Source: Halothiobacillus sp.
Lineage (GTDB): Bacteria; Pseudomonadota; Gammaproteobacteria; Halothiobacillales; Halothiobacillaceae
NCBI RefSeq assembly: GCF_028710545.1
Contig: NZ_JAQTTX010000024.1
Location: forward strand, 1 to 41,266
Reading direction: 5' to 3'
DNA length: 41,266 nt
Shown here: one piece after another, positions 34,487-41,266 of the stretch
Layout: the number at the start of each line of letters is the position of its first letter
Numbering within the stretch: position 1 is the first letter of the stretch
Translations under genes and position numbers: made by a program
Notes under the pieces: generated by a model
What the model was told of the DNA's origin: nothing
The model's database searches: none
The model's input: the letters and a program-made list of their open reading frames with translations, nothing else

Positions 34487-35197
34487 TCATCGCTTGGCTT
34501 GGGGAGCCAGACTGCTCTGCTCCGTGCAAGCATAATAATCCGCAAGCATCGCAATCTCCTGGTCGGTCAGGGGTTTGGCGAATTGGCTCATGCCTTTGAA
34601 GGTGTCATTGTTGCGATGTCCTTCGCGGAACATGTTCATGGTACGGATAAAGTAGTCTCGCGGCATCCCACGCAATGCAGTCGTCTCGTTGACGCCACCT
34701 TGTCCGTTGGCACCATGGCAGGCGGCGCATGGGGTGATCAGGCGCTTGGGATCACCCACAGTCACCAAAGATGGTGCCGGTTTTGGTAGGCCGTTGGGGC
34801 AGGGTTTGGGCTGGTCGGCGTAAAAAGCGGCCAGATCGGCCATGTCCTGCTTGGAGAGCATCTGGGCCACGACGACCATGAGGTGCGAACGATCATCCTC
34901 ATTGCGCACATGGTTCTTGTAATCCAAAAGCTGTTTGTAGGTATACGCGACGCTTTGTCCGGTCAGAGAGGGCCAGTTGTTTGTGGTTGACTCGCCCTTT
35001 GCGCCATGACAGGAAGCGCAAAACAATGTGCTGTGCAGTTTTTCACCGGCTGCTGCGTTGCCTTTTGGCATGTCGCGTTGCGCTTCGGCCCAGGTGGTTG
35101 GTGTCCAGTGAACAATATCCTGCGCATTCTGCTCGGCTGCTGCGGCCAAGCTCGCGCTGCCAAGGCTCAACAAGAACGCTAAAGTAATTTTTTTCAT
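34487..35197 (-). CDS. Di-heme cytochrome c, c4-like
   Basis: Periplasmic electron carrier. The 236-residue precursor has a signal peptide (MKKITLAFLLSLGSASLAAAA) and two c-type heme motifs, CASCH (about 64-68) and CAACH (about 159-163). Each is followed by a cytochrome c fold with a later Met candidate (SHLMVVVAQMLSKQDM, and FKGMSQFAKPLTDQE). Two similar halves are the pattern of cytochrome c4. GGAG lies 8 bases before ATG 35197; the open frame beyond it runs into the preceding gene and is not used. It is the last gene after the bd-like pair, so it is a likely donor or acceptor for that complex. Confidence 0.9.
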   Translation of the reverse strand: MKKITLAFLLSLGSASLAAAAEQNAQDIVHWTPTTWAEAQRDMPKGNAAAGEKLHSTLFCASCHGAKGESTTNNWPSLTGQSVAYTYKQLLDYKNHVRNEDDRSHLMVVVAQMLSKQDMADLAAFYADQPKPCPNGLPKPAPSLVTVGDPKRLITPCAACHGANGQGGVNETTALRGMPRDYFIRTMNMFREGHRNNDTFKGMSQFAKPLTDQEIAMLADYYACTEQSSLAPQAKR

Positions 35198-35261
35198 AGT
35201 GTTTGCTCCAATCCGCCCGTCGTTCCATTCGGAGCGGCGGGTGAAACTCAGAAAGATAGGA

Positions 35262-36491
35262 TTAACCGCTGTAGGCCACCCAGAGACCAATGGCGAAATA
35301 CTGAATAATCCACACAGCCAGCAGGGAGATGCCGATCGTTCCCATGCGATTGACCATCGGTGAGGCGACATACATCCCTTTGGTCTGCCCCGCTTTCCAT
35401 GACACGGTGAGCAGGTACGCCAACACGGCACCGCCGATGGCGGCAAAGGTGAGGAAGAACATCAGGGTGCTGTACCAATCCATATGCAGTTTGTAATCGA
35501 GCGCGTTATAGCCATGAACGCCGTACAGCGTGGCCCAGCGCAAGGCTTCACGCATGGCACCGACCACGATCAATGCAACCGCGCCTACGGCAAAGGGTGC
35601 ATAGCCCCAGAAGCCTGAATCGAGCTTTTTGCTCAGCACGAAGGGCACGGCGACCGCAAGCAGGAGCATGGCGACAGTGATGATGGACCAGAAGCTCAGA
35701 GCGAAACTCGCCACGTTTTGGTCCAGGGTGGCCATCCAGCCGACGTACAACGCCAGGGCGATGATGCCGCCGATGCTGATCAGTGGCATAGCCAGCCGAC
35801 GAACGAAGGCTAAGTAGCTTTGATCTTCGTTGTCACGGCCGAGCAGGTAACGACGGTAGGCAATCAGCCACAAGCCGATGACGGGCGCCGACAATGAGAT
35901 AAAGAAGCCAAAGCGCCAGAAGTTGTAGGCGTGCAACGCGCGTCCTGATGCGTCAACAATGCCACCCGGGGCGTACCACTCCATCCACTTTTCCGGCTTT
36001 AACATCTGCACCGATAAGGCATGCATGATGAAGCCAACAACCAAGAAGAAAGCGATTGCCGCCAGCATGGCGCCGGGGCAACGGGTTTTGGGCTTGGTTT
36101 TCATGCTTGAATTCAAGCCATAGAAGATAAACAGCAGCAAACTGCCAAAAATCAAAAACGTGATGAAGCCGATGACCCACCAAGCCGATAGCACGTTGGA
36201 GGTGTACCAGAACGGATCGTAAATGACCTGCACGAACAGCAAGGGCGCCACGCCGAGAACGATAGCAACGGAAACCGCGATCTTCGCAGTGCTGACCATC
36301 GCATCGGCCAAACGGCGCCAATGCGGGTTCTTATTCAGCGAGCCGAACAAGGTCAAGCTCGAAGCGCCCAGGAGCACGTGGACGGCCGCAATGTGCAGCG
36401 CCCAGGTCAATACACCCAAGAGCAGGAAGATAATGGGCGCGGCAGGAACCCCCAGTGGGTCGCGCAGCGCGTAGAGCATGGAAGCGTCCAT
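35262..36491 (-). CDS. Multi-span membrane protein, second subunit of a bd-like cytochrome complex
   Basis: A 409-residue protein with about ten hydrophobic segments and short loops. It has no c-type heme motif. The N-terminal part (ALHIAAVHVLLGASSLTLFG, then GVAPLLFVQVIYDPFWYTSN) is weakly like the first helices of bd-type subunit I and its neighbour. A histidine (about 33) lies near the place of the first heme ligand. It begins 3 bases after the heme c fusion gene stops, with a GAGGAG ribosome site inside that gene's end, so the two are coupled and probably form one complex. No standard cydB features were recognised. Subunit assignment is inference. Confidence 0.6.
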   Translation of the reverse strand: MDASMLYALRDPLGVPAAPIIFLLLGVLTWALHIAAVHVLLGASSLTLFGSLNKNPHWRRLADAMVSTAKIAVSVAIVLGVAPLLFVQVIYDPFWYTSNVLSAWWVIGFITFLIFGSLLLFIFYGLNSSMKTKPKTRCPGAMLAAIAFFLVVGFIMHALSVQMLKPEKWMEWYAPGGIVDASGRALHAYNFWRFGFFISLSAPVIGLWLIAYRRYLLGRDNEDQSYLAFVRRLAMPLISIGGIIALALYVGWMATLDQNVASFALSFWSIITVAMLLLAVAVPFVLSKKLDSGFWGYAPFAVGAVALIVVGAMREALRWATLYGVHGYNALDYKLHMDWYSTLMFFLTFAAIGGAVLAYLLTVSWKAGQTKGMYVASPMVNRMGTIGISLLAVWIIQYFAIGLWVAYSG

Positions 36492-36494
36492 CGG

Positions 36495-37976
36495 TTACTC
36501 CTCTAAACCAGAAGTGGGGAAAGAGACATTCACGCGAGCAACGGGTGAAGTCGTTTTTTTATCGTCGATGGCTGGCAGCACTTTTTGCGGTGCATCCGCC
36601 GTTTTGCTGTTTTCTTCGACATAGCGCGCGACCACCGTCGGATCCGCCAAACTGGCCAAATACAAAGCCAACGCCTCTGCTTCTTTGTCTTGCAGCGGGA
36701 TTTTTGGCATGTACATGGTGTTGCCGGTAGCCAGCGCGCCCAAGAGGTACGTTTTGATGCGAGAAACATCAGTAATGCCGCCAAAATAGCCCGCGATGGG
36801 ACGAATCCCCGTGGTTGAGAGCGAATGGCAATTACTGCAGGCGGCAATGGCCAGCGTGCGGCCCACTTCATGCGCGTTATTGACGGTAATGTCACGCTGC
36901 GTTTCGGGCCAGAATACCGAGGCATGCGTGAAGCCGACTTTTTCCAGGGTTGGAATTTCTGATTTGACTGTCATGCCCGGCACATCTTTGGCAATCACCT
37001 GATTCGAGTACAGGTACTCACCGGCCACGAACGGTTTGCGCGCCGATTCGCGAATGGTTTCACCGGGGAACAAACCGAGAATCAAGATCGACAAGGTAGC
37101 CAAACCTGCAATCGATGCGGTCAGCATGCGCGGTTTGAACAACGTGAACGCAAAATACGCAATCGTCGCCAACAAGACCGTCAAAATCGCCGTGCCGTAG
37201 TAATCGGGAATACGATTTTCCATGACAATCTGCGCTTGAGCGGGCAACGTACTGAGATACCACGGGTAAAGCGAAATACCGATTATGGTCGAGACAATAC
37301 CCAATACAGCCAGGCGCCGAGCCAACCAGGTTTTAAACACCTGATCTTTCAAACCGGCGACCACAATGCCGCCAACCACCGCTGTCATGGTGAACATGAA
37401 TGCGATGCGAATGGCCAACTGAGCAAAGGTGTTATCGCCATAGAAGCCCAACAGATAGCCGCCTTTTTCGGCCCAGTTCGGCATGCCCGGTTCCATCATG
37501 AACGAGAGAATCCCGACGATGGCCAGCATGGTGGCAAAAGAAGCCATGCCGAAGGTAATGGCGATGCGCAAGTAAGTGGCTTTATCCACTTTGCCGACGA
37601 GGTACACCATCATGTACACCCCGACGACTTCAATGACAAAGAACACCCACTCGGTTGCCCATTTCCAGACGAAGTTATGGATGAGTGCCGAAATGCCGCG
37701 CGGGCTGCCGACCGTAGTCGAATACCAGATACCCGGGCCGGTGATCGAACCCAGAATGTAGGAGAACACCAGCAGGAATAGACCGTACTTCTTGATAAAG
37801 TCGATCAACTCGGGCCGGTCGTCCCGATAGCCTAAATAGGCCAGATAGGTGAACAGCAGGGCCGCGCCAACGGCGGTGTGTGAAAACAGTACGTGGATGG
37901 TGGCAATGAGGCCGATCACCCAGCCACTGCCGATGCCTGGTTCGTACCAGGTGGGATATAAACCAATCAAGTCCAT
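36495..37976 (-). CDS. Cytochrome bd-superfamily-like membrane protein fused to a c-type heme domain
   Basis: A 493-residue protein. The first 310 residues hold about eight membrane helices resembling CydA: IHVLFSHTAVGAALLF fits the heme b595 histidine helix (YHFLFVPLTLG in E. coli), and TEWVFFVIEVVGVYM fits the acidic pair near E99/E107. The helix that carries the b558 histidine in CydA reads AIRIAFMFTMTAVVGG, with no histidine, and the long quinol loop and GRQPW motif are not present. A periplasmic tail has one heme c site, CSNCH (about 380-384), and TMYMPKIPL with a likely Met ligand about 425. Family placement is by eye. A GGGAG site precedes the ATG. Confidence 0.75.
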   Translation of the reverse strand: MDLIGLYPTWYEPGIGSGWVIGLIATIHVLFSHTAVGAALLFTYLAYLGYRDDRPELIDFIKKYGLFLLVFSYILGSITGPGIWYSTTVGSPRGISALIHNFVWKWATEWVFFVIEVVGVYMMVYLVGKVDKATYLRIAITFGMASFATMLAIVGILSFMMEPGMPNWAEKGGYLLGFYGDNTFAQLAIRIAFMFTMTAVVGGIVVAGLKDQVFKTWLARRLAVLGIVSTIIGISLYPWYLSTLPAQAQIVMENRIPDYYGTAILTVLLATIAYFAFTLFKPRMLTASIAGLATLSILILGLFPGETIRESARKPFVAGEYLYSNQVIAKDVPGMTVKSEIPTLEKVGFTHASVFWPETQRDITVNNAHEVGRTLAIAACSNCHSLSTTGIRPIAGYFGGITDVSRIKTYLLGALATGNTMYMPKIPLQDKEAEALALYLASLADPTVVARYVEENSKTADAPQKVLPAIDDKKTTSPVARVNVSFPTSGLEE

Positions 37977-38099
37977 AGTATGACTCCCGTCGATTCAGAC
38001 TGATGTGTGGGGCGTGCCTGGGATTAATTGCTCAATGGCCGCAGGCTTGTCCCGTTCTCTAATTGCCTTGGCTGCAACAATCGCAACCAGGGCTCTTTT

Positions 38100-39458
38100 T
38101 TACGAAAAAATGTCTTGAGTAAAGCTGTTCATCCATGCGTGCAAGTAAACGGCCGATAGCCGATATTGCGCATCGCTCGCATTGAACGGCAGGTAACGGG
38201 CAAATTCATCGCGTGTGATGACACCGTTCTTGAGACGGAAGAAATCCGCCACGAACATGCCGTAATCGTCTCTTCCGGCCAGCGCATAACAGGTGTTCTG
38301 ATACGCCGGTTCAATCGGCTCTTGGCCTGCCAGCAATGCCTTGATCTGTAGTGCTGCGACTTTGGCTTGGCTGTTGGCCGCATAGCCGGATTTGGGCATT
38401 TGGCCTGCAATGCAGGCATCGCCGATCACATGTACATTGGGATGAATCGTGGATTCGAATGTTTTCTGATCGACCGGGCACCAGCCGGATTTATCTGCCA
38501 AGCCCATATCCAGAGCGATTTTTCCGGCCTTGAGTGGCGGAATCAGGTTGATCATGTCGGCTTTGAAGACACCGGCTTCGCATTCGACTGTTTTATTGTC
38601 AGCATCAATTTTTACGACACGACCACCTTCGGCGGCAGGAATCCACTGAATCTTGCCCGGTTTGTCGTACTTCTTGAAAGTGGCACGTTCTTCGGCGGTA
38701 TAGCCCTTGAAGCTTTCCGGCAGGTTGAACTCATACAGCCGGTTCCAGGCTTGCAGCATGGTGACATCGACCGTAAAGCCGTTTTTAGGATCAAGAATGA
38801 TGACCTTGGCATTCTTGTCGCCACGGTTGATGAACCACTGAGCAATCAGACCCGAGCGTTCATAAGGCCCCGGCGGGCAACGGTAAGGATTGGGCGGTGG
38901 GATGAGCACGACCGTTCCATCGACCGGTACGGCTTCCAATTGTTTTTGCAATGTGAGCAGTTGGTCGCCGGCATCCCAGCCGTGCACGATTTTGGATTGT
39001 GCTTCAGGTGAATCCATGCCCGGTATCTGGCTGTAATCAAACGACACGCCCGGCGATACGAGCAAACGGTCATATTTAAGTGTTGTACCGCCTGCGGTTT
39101 TTACTTCGCGTGTGTCGTAATCCACGCCAGTAACGGTGTCGAATACGAAATTGACACCATGTTTGTTTTTCAGCGCATCGTAGGAGATGGTGATGTCCTT
39201 CATATCCAATCGTCCAACCACAACCTCACTCGAGCCGTAGGGGCGCTGATATTCCTTGTTTTTCTCGACGATGGTGACTTTGGTTTCCGGTGAATACATT
39301 TTCATGTATTTGGCGAATGTGGCACCACCAACACCGCCGCCAATCACGACGACATGGGCTGCGTCTTTGGCGAAAGCCGTGCCTGCACTGAAAGACGCTG
39401 CCGCTGCGGTCGCTGCGGTAGTCAGTTTCAGGAAATTACGACGATTCATTGTGTCCAT
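38100..39458 (-). CDS. fccB: Flavocytochrome c sulfide dehydrogenase, flavoprotein subunit
   Basis: FAD enzyme of the periplasm that oxidises sulfide to sulfur or polysulfide and passes electrons to the cytochrome subunit. The 452-residue precursor has a twin-arginine signal (MNRRNFLKL, then ASFSAGTAFA). It has the FAD motif VVVIGGGVGG and the two redox-active cysteines expected for FCSD, in RCPPGPYERSG and in NTCYALAG. ATG at 39458 has GAGG 6 bases upstream; 39449 is also possible. It starts 8 bases after fccA stops, giving fccAB. The next gene downstream is the heme c-bd-like fusion, 123 bases on. Confidence 0.96.
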   Translation of the reverse strand: MDTMNRRNFLKLTTAATAAAASFSAGTAFAKDAAHVVVIGGGVGGATFAKYMKMYSPETKVTIVEKNKEYQRPYGSSEVVVGRLDMKDITISYDALKNKHGVNFVFDTVTGVDYDTREVKTAGGTTLKYDRLLVSPGVSFDYSQIPGMDSPEAQSKIVHGWDAGDQLLTLQKQLEAVPVDGTVVLIPPPNPYRCPPGPYERSGLIAQWFINRGDKNAKVIILDPKNGFTVDVTMLQAWNRLYEFNLPESFKGYTAEERATFKKYDKPGKIQWIPAAEGGRVVKIDADNKTVECEAGVFKADMINLIPPLKAGKIALDMGLADKSGWCPVDQKTFESTIHPNVHVIGDACIAGQMPKSGYAANSQAKVAALQIKALLAGQEPIEPAYQNTCYALAGRDDYGMFVADFFRLKNGVITRDEFARYLPFNASDAQYRLSAVYLHAWMNSFTQDIFS

Positions 39459-39466
39459 GATCGGCC

Positions 39467-39820
39467 TCACTGTGCTTCGTTTTTGGGGAATTGGGCGAAA
39501 TACGCGGCCATGGCCTTTATTTCATCCTCCGAAAATGCTTTTGCCAGCGGCCCCATGACCGTTGATGGGCGAGAGCCATTGGCAAAGGACTTCATCGCAG
39601 TCACAAATTGCGTCGTCGGCATGCCGGCCAAGGGCATGAACGCGCTGTTCTGCAGATAGCCTTGCGTGCCATGACACCCGGCACATGTTTGCGCGAGCAT
39701 GGCGCTGCGGGGTGATTGAGCAAGGTCGTTTGCTGTTTCGGCCACAGCGGTTTGGGACAGAAAAGCAAGACCGAGTGCGGCGCCTAGTATTCCAGTAAGC
39801 GAGTAGTTCATGTCAGACAT
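39467..39820 (-). CDS. fccA: Cytochrome c subunit of sulfide dehydrogenase (mono-heme FccA)
   Basis: Small periplasmic cytochrome c that takes electrons from FccB. The precursor of 117 residues (or 114 if started at 39811) has a signal peptide ending about TAVA, one CAGCH heme motif (about 46-50) and a Met-bearing C-terminal half (PSTVMGPLAKAFSEDEIKAMAAYFAQ). FccA may be mono- or di-heme in different sulfur bacteria; this one is mono-heme. GAGG sits 3 bases before the ATG at 39820 and 12 before 39811, so the start is uncertain. It leads the operon and lies 560 bases from the IS element. Confidence 0.9.
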   Translation of the reverse strand: MSDMNYSLTGILGAALGLAFLSQTAVAETANDLAQSPRSAMLAQTCAGCHGTQGYLQNSAFMPLAGMPTTQFVTAMKSFANGSRPSTVMGPLAKAFSEDEIKAMAAYFAQFPKNEAQ

Positions 39821-40376
39821 ACACCTCTTTGTTGGGGTTACTTGATGAGTCGATCGCGCGTTGGCTTGGTTTGCCAGCAAGATGCCGGTCGAAGTTGTGG
39901 CTTCTCTGCCCCGATCTGCTCATCCATCAATGACTAGTTTAGATAAGTCTTATTTATTAATAAAGAAAAATTTCGACAAAGTTTTTCTTATGGCTAGATG
40001 GGGGGCAAACGCTGAGAATCGCCATTTTATTCATTGATTACATAGTTTTGTGTGCTATCTATTGCATTGTGCACTCGAGAGGCTCTTTGTGATAAACGCG
40101 TCATGATGTCGAAGGATTCGGTTCTTTTCGAGGGTTGTTATAGATATTGCTTATCAGTAAGGCGAGAGGGGAGGGGCGCTGTGTCCGGATATCCTGCAAT
40201 GCATCCATTGAAATTCCGTGGTGGCGTTACTCAATGTTTCCGAAAAGAAATTCGGCAGTTTGCTGAACAAGCACAAGGGTGGGTTATTAGTGGGTGAGCA
40301 GTGTTGGATACCAGCGCAGATGCTGGACGCGCTGCTTTTTCGGTGAGCGAGGTGCGCGAATCATGCAGCCGATTTT
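39821..40376. other. Non-coding region upstream of fccA, up to the IS insertion
   Basis: About 555 bases between fccA and the IS. The fccA-proximal part (39930-40050) is strikingly AT-rich and holds an inverted repeat (39964-39988) and a palindrome (TTATTAATAA at 39954-39963), so it is the likely fccAB promoter. From 40050 to 40376 there is a plus-strand open frame at 40052-40297 ending in TGA. The same frame stays open beyond it to the IS. I do not recognise either part, and they may be a gene fragment cut by the insertion. Confidence 0.5.
39964..39988. promoter_or_regulatory. Inverted repeat upstream of fccAB
   Basis: AGAAAAATTT and its near complement AAAGTTTTTCT surround CGAC: a 10-bp stem with one bulged base. 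It lies about 145 bases before the fccA start in an AT-rich promoter-like region. It could bind a regulator of sulfide oxidation; this is inference. Confidence 0.35.
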
Positions 40377-41266
40377 CTAGGGAACCTCTGATTGAATCCC
40401 CCAAATCAGATAAACTAGCGTGAAACCATCGTGTTAGGTGCCGGATCGATGAAACAGACAAGTTTTGCCTCGCTGAGCTTTGCGTCGAAGAAGAAAAAGA
40501 CGCGCAAGGAGTTGTTTCTTGAGCAGATGCAAGCATGCGTGCCGTGGCCACAGTTCGAAGCGGTGATTGAACCGTACTATCCCAAATCAGGGCGGCGCGG
40601 CGGCCAGCCGATCGGCATCACGACCATGCTGCGGATCTACCTGATGCAGCAGTGGTTCAATCTGTCCGACCCGATGATGGAGGACGCGCTCTACGAGGTA
40701 GAGTCGATGCGTCGGTTCGCGGGTCTGGAGCTGTGTGAAGATCGCATTCCGGACGAGACCACGATCCTCAAATTCCGGCATTTACTGGAGAAGCACGCGC
40801 TGACCGAGCGGCTTTTCGAGGCCGTGAATGCGCACCTGCTATCACGCGGCTTGCAGGTATCCAAGGGGACGATGGTGGACGCGACGCTCATTGCAGCCTC
40901 GCCTTCCACCAAGAATATCAAGGGTGAGCGCGACCCCGAGATGCATCAGACCCGCAAAGGCAAGCAGTGGTATTTCGGCATGAAGATTCATATCGGCGCC
41001 GATGTCGACAGCGGCGCCGCCCACACAGTGACGGTCACGGCGGCCAATGAAGCGGACATCAATCAACTTCCGAAGCTGCTGCGGGCAAGCGACCAGGTCA
41101 TTTTCGGTGATGCCGGTTACACCAGCGACGAATACAAGCGAGGCGCACGGGCACTGGGTATTCACTGGAAAGTAAACGACAAACGCAAACCCAAGCACGG
41201 CGACCTAAGCCGCAAACAGCGCAAACGCAACCGGCAGCAATCGAGTATCCGTGCGCGTATTGAACA
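40377..41266 (+). mobile_element. IS5-family insertion sequence, left part only
   Basis: CTAG at 40377-40380 is a likely target-site duplication, of the type used by IS5-family elements. The element would begin at 40381 (GGAACCTCTGATTGAATC) and carry the transposase from 40449. The right end lies beyond the window, so neither the matching inverted repeat nor the second CTAG can be checked. Confidence 0.75.
40449..41266 (+). CDS. IS5-family DDE transposase, 3' end outside window
   Basis: The first 272 codons of a transposase, open at the window edge. It begins MKQTSFASLSFASKKKKTRKE, then has an N-terminal helix-turn-helix region (GGQPIGITTMLRIYLMQQWFN). Two catalytic aspartates are visible in GTMVDATLI (about residue 144) and VIFGDAGYTSDE (about 222). 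The catalytic glutamate should follow beyond the window. The domain order and motifs place it in the IS5 subgroup. No frameshift is seen in the visible part. It is close to the left end of the element (68 bases), as expected. Confidence 0.9.
   Translation, partial: MKQTSFASLSFASKKKKTRKELFLEQMQACVPWPQFEAVIEPYYPKSGRRGGQPIGITTMLRIYLMQQWFNLSDPMMEDALYEVESMRRFAGLELCEDRIPDETTILKFRHLLEKHALTERLFEAVNAHLLSRGLQVSKGTMVDATLIAASPSTKNIKGERDPEMHQTRKGKQWYFGMKIHIGADVDSGAAHTVTVTAANEADINQLPKLLRASDQVIFGDAGYTSDEYKRGARALGIHWKVNDKRKPKHGDLSRKQRKRNRQQSSIRARIE

Noticed and set aside
38060..38100. Imperfect hairpin between fccB and the bd-like gene as a terminator
   Set aside because: On the minus strand the stem has a mismatch and is not followed by a T-run, so read-through from fccB is still possible.
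40052..40297. Plus-strand 81-codon frame near the IS
   Set aside because: No recognisable family or good ribosome site. Kept only as a possible gene remnant in the region description.
40231..40551. Minus-strand frame crossing the IS left end
   Set aside because: It runs across the insertion boundary, so it cannot be an ancestral gene.

Overview
The window looks like chromosome of a sulfur-oxidising, chemolithoautotrophic gammaproteobacterium, most like Halothiobacillus or a close relative. This is inferred from gene content and order, not from any database match. The main clues are flavocytochrome c sulfide dehydrogenase (fccAB), fructose-1,6-bisphosphatase beside a PPi-type phosphofructokinase, a cbb3-oxidase maturation cluster, and the gammaproteobacterial order glyA-nrdR-ribD-ribE-ribB-ribH-nusB. 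No rRNA, tRNA or CRISPR array was seen.

Layout. (1) 1-5050, plus strand: cbb3 oxidase assembly genes ccoG, a long fixH/ccoH and the copper P-type ATPase ccoI; ccoS is not next to them. (2) 5114-5602, minus: a lone cyclic-nucleotide-binding domain protein. (3) 5917-11976, plus: glyA, nrdR, the riboflavin genes and nusB, closed by a bidirectional terminator. The ribB gene carries a decayed GTP cyclohydrolase II half (RibBX type). (4) 12056-16781: uppP, then a histone-deacetylase-fold gene divergent from a Pat-like protein acetyltransferase. (5) 16841-18045: two exported proteins, one CpxP/Spy-like and one SCP2-like. (6) 18142-20502: fbp and a PPi-type pfk, divergent. (7) 20598-27532: a PilZ/YcgR protein, a hexose-6-phosphate mutarotase with a one-domain CBM48 protein, a small membrane protein, a 139-bp hairpin-rich MITE-like element, a MoaD-like protein, AsmA, MutY and YggX. 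(8) 27521-33996, minus: a complete pgaABCD operon for poly-N-acetylglucosamine (biofilm matrix), preceded by a pair of palindromic operator-like sites. (9) 34487-39820, minus: fccA and fccB, then two cytochrome bd-superfamily-like membrane proteins, the first fused to a C-terminal c-type heme domain, then a di-heme c4-like cytochrome. (10) 40377-41266: the left end of an IS5-family element cut by the window edge.

How the genes fit together. The strongest candidate for an undescribed system is region 9. Sulfide dehydrogenase would pass electrons to c-type cytochromes and then to an atypical bd-like complex that has its own heme c and, by eye, lacks the b558 histidine and the quinol-binding loop. 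This suggests a cytochrome-c-linked rather than quinol-linked bd-type module, but its terminal reaction cannot be read from sequence. Other themes are c-di-GMP signalling (the PilZ protein, and PgaC/PgaD by family knowledge), reversible protein acetylation (deacetylase-fold gene beside Pat) and the F6P/FBP node of carbon metabolism. All coordinates use my preferred start codons, chosen from ribosome-binding sites and family alignment.
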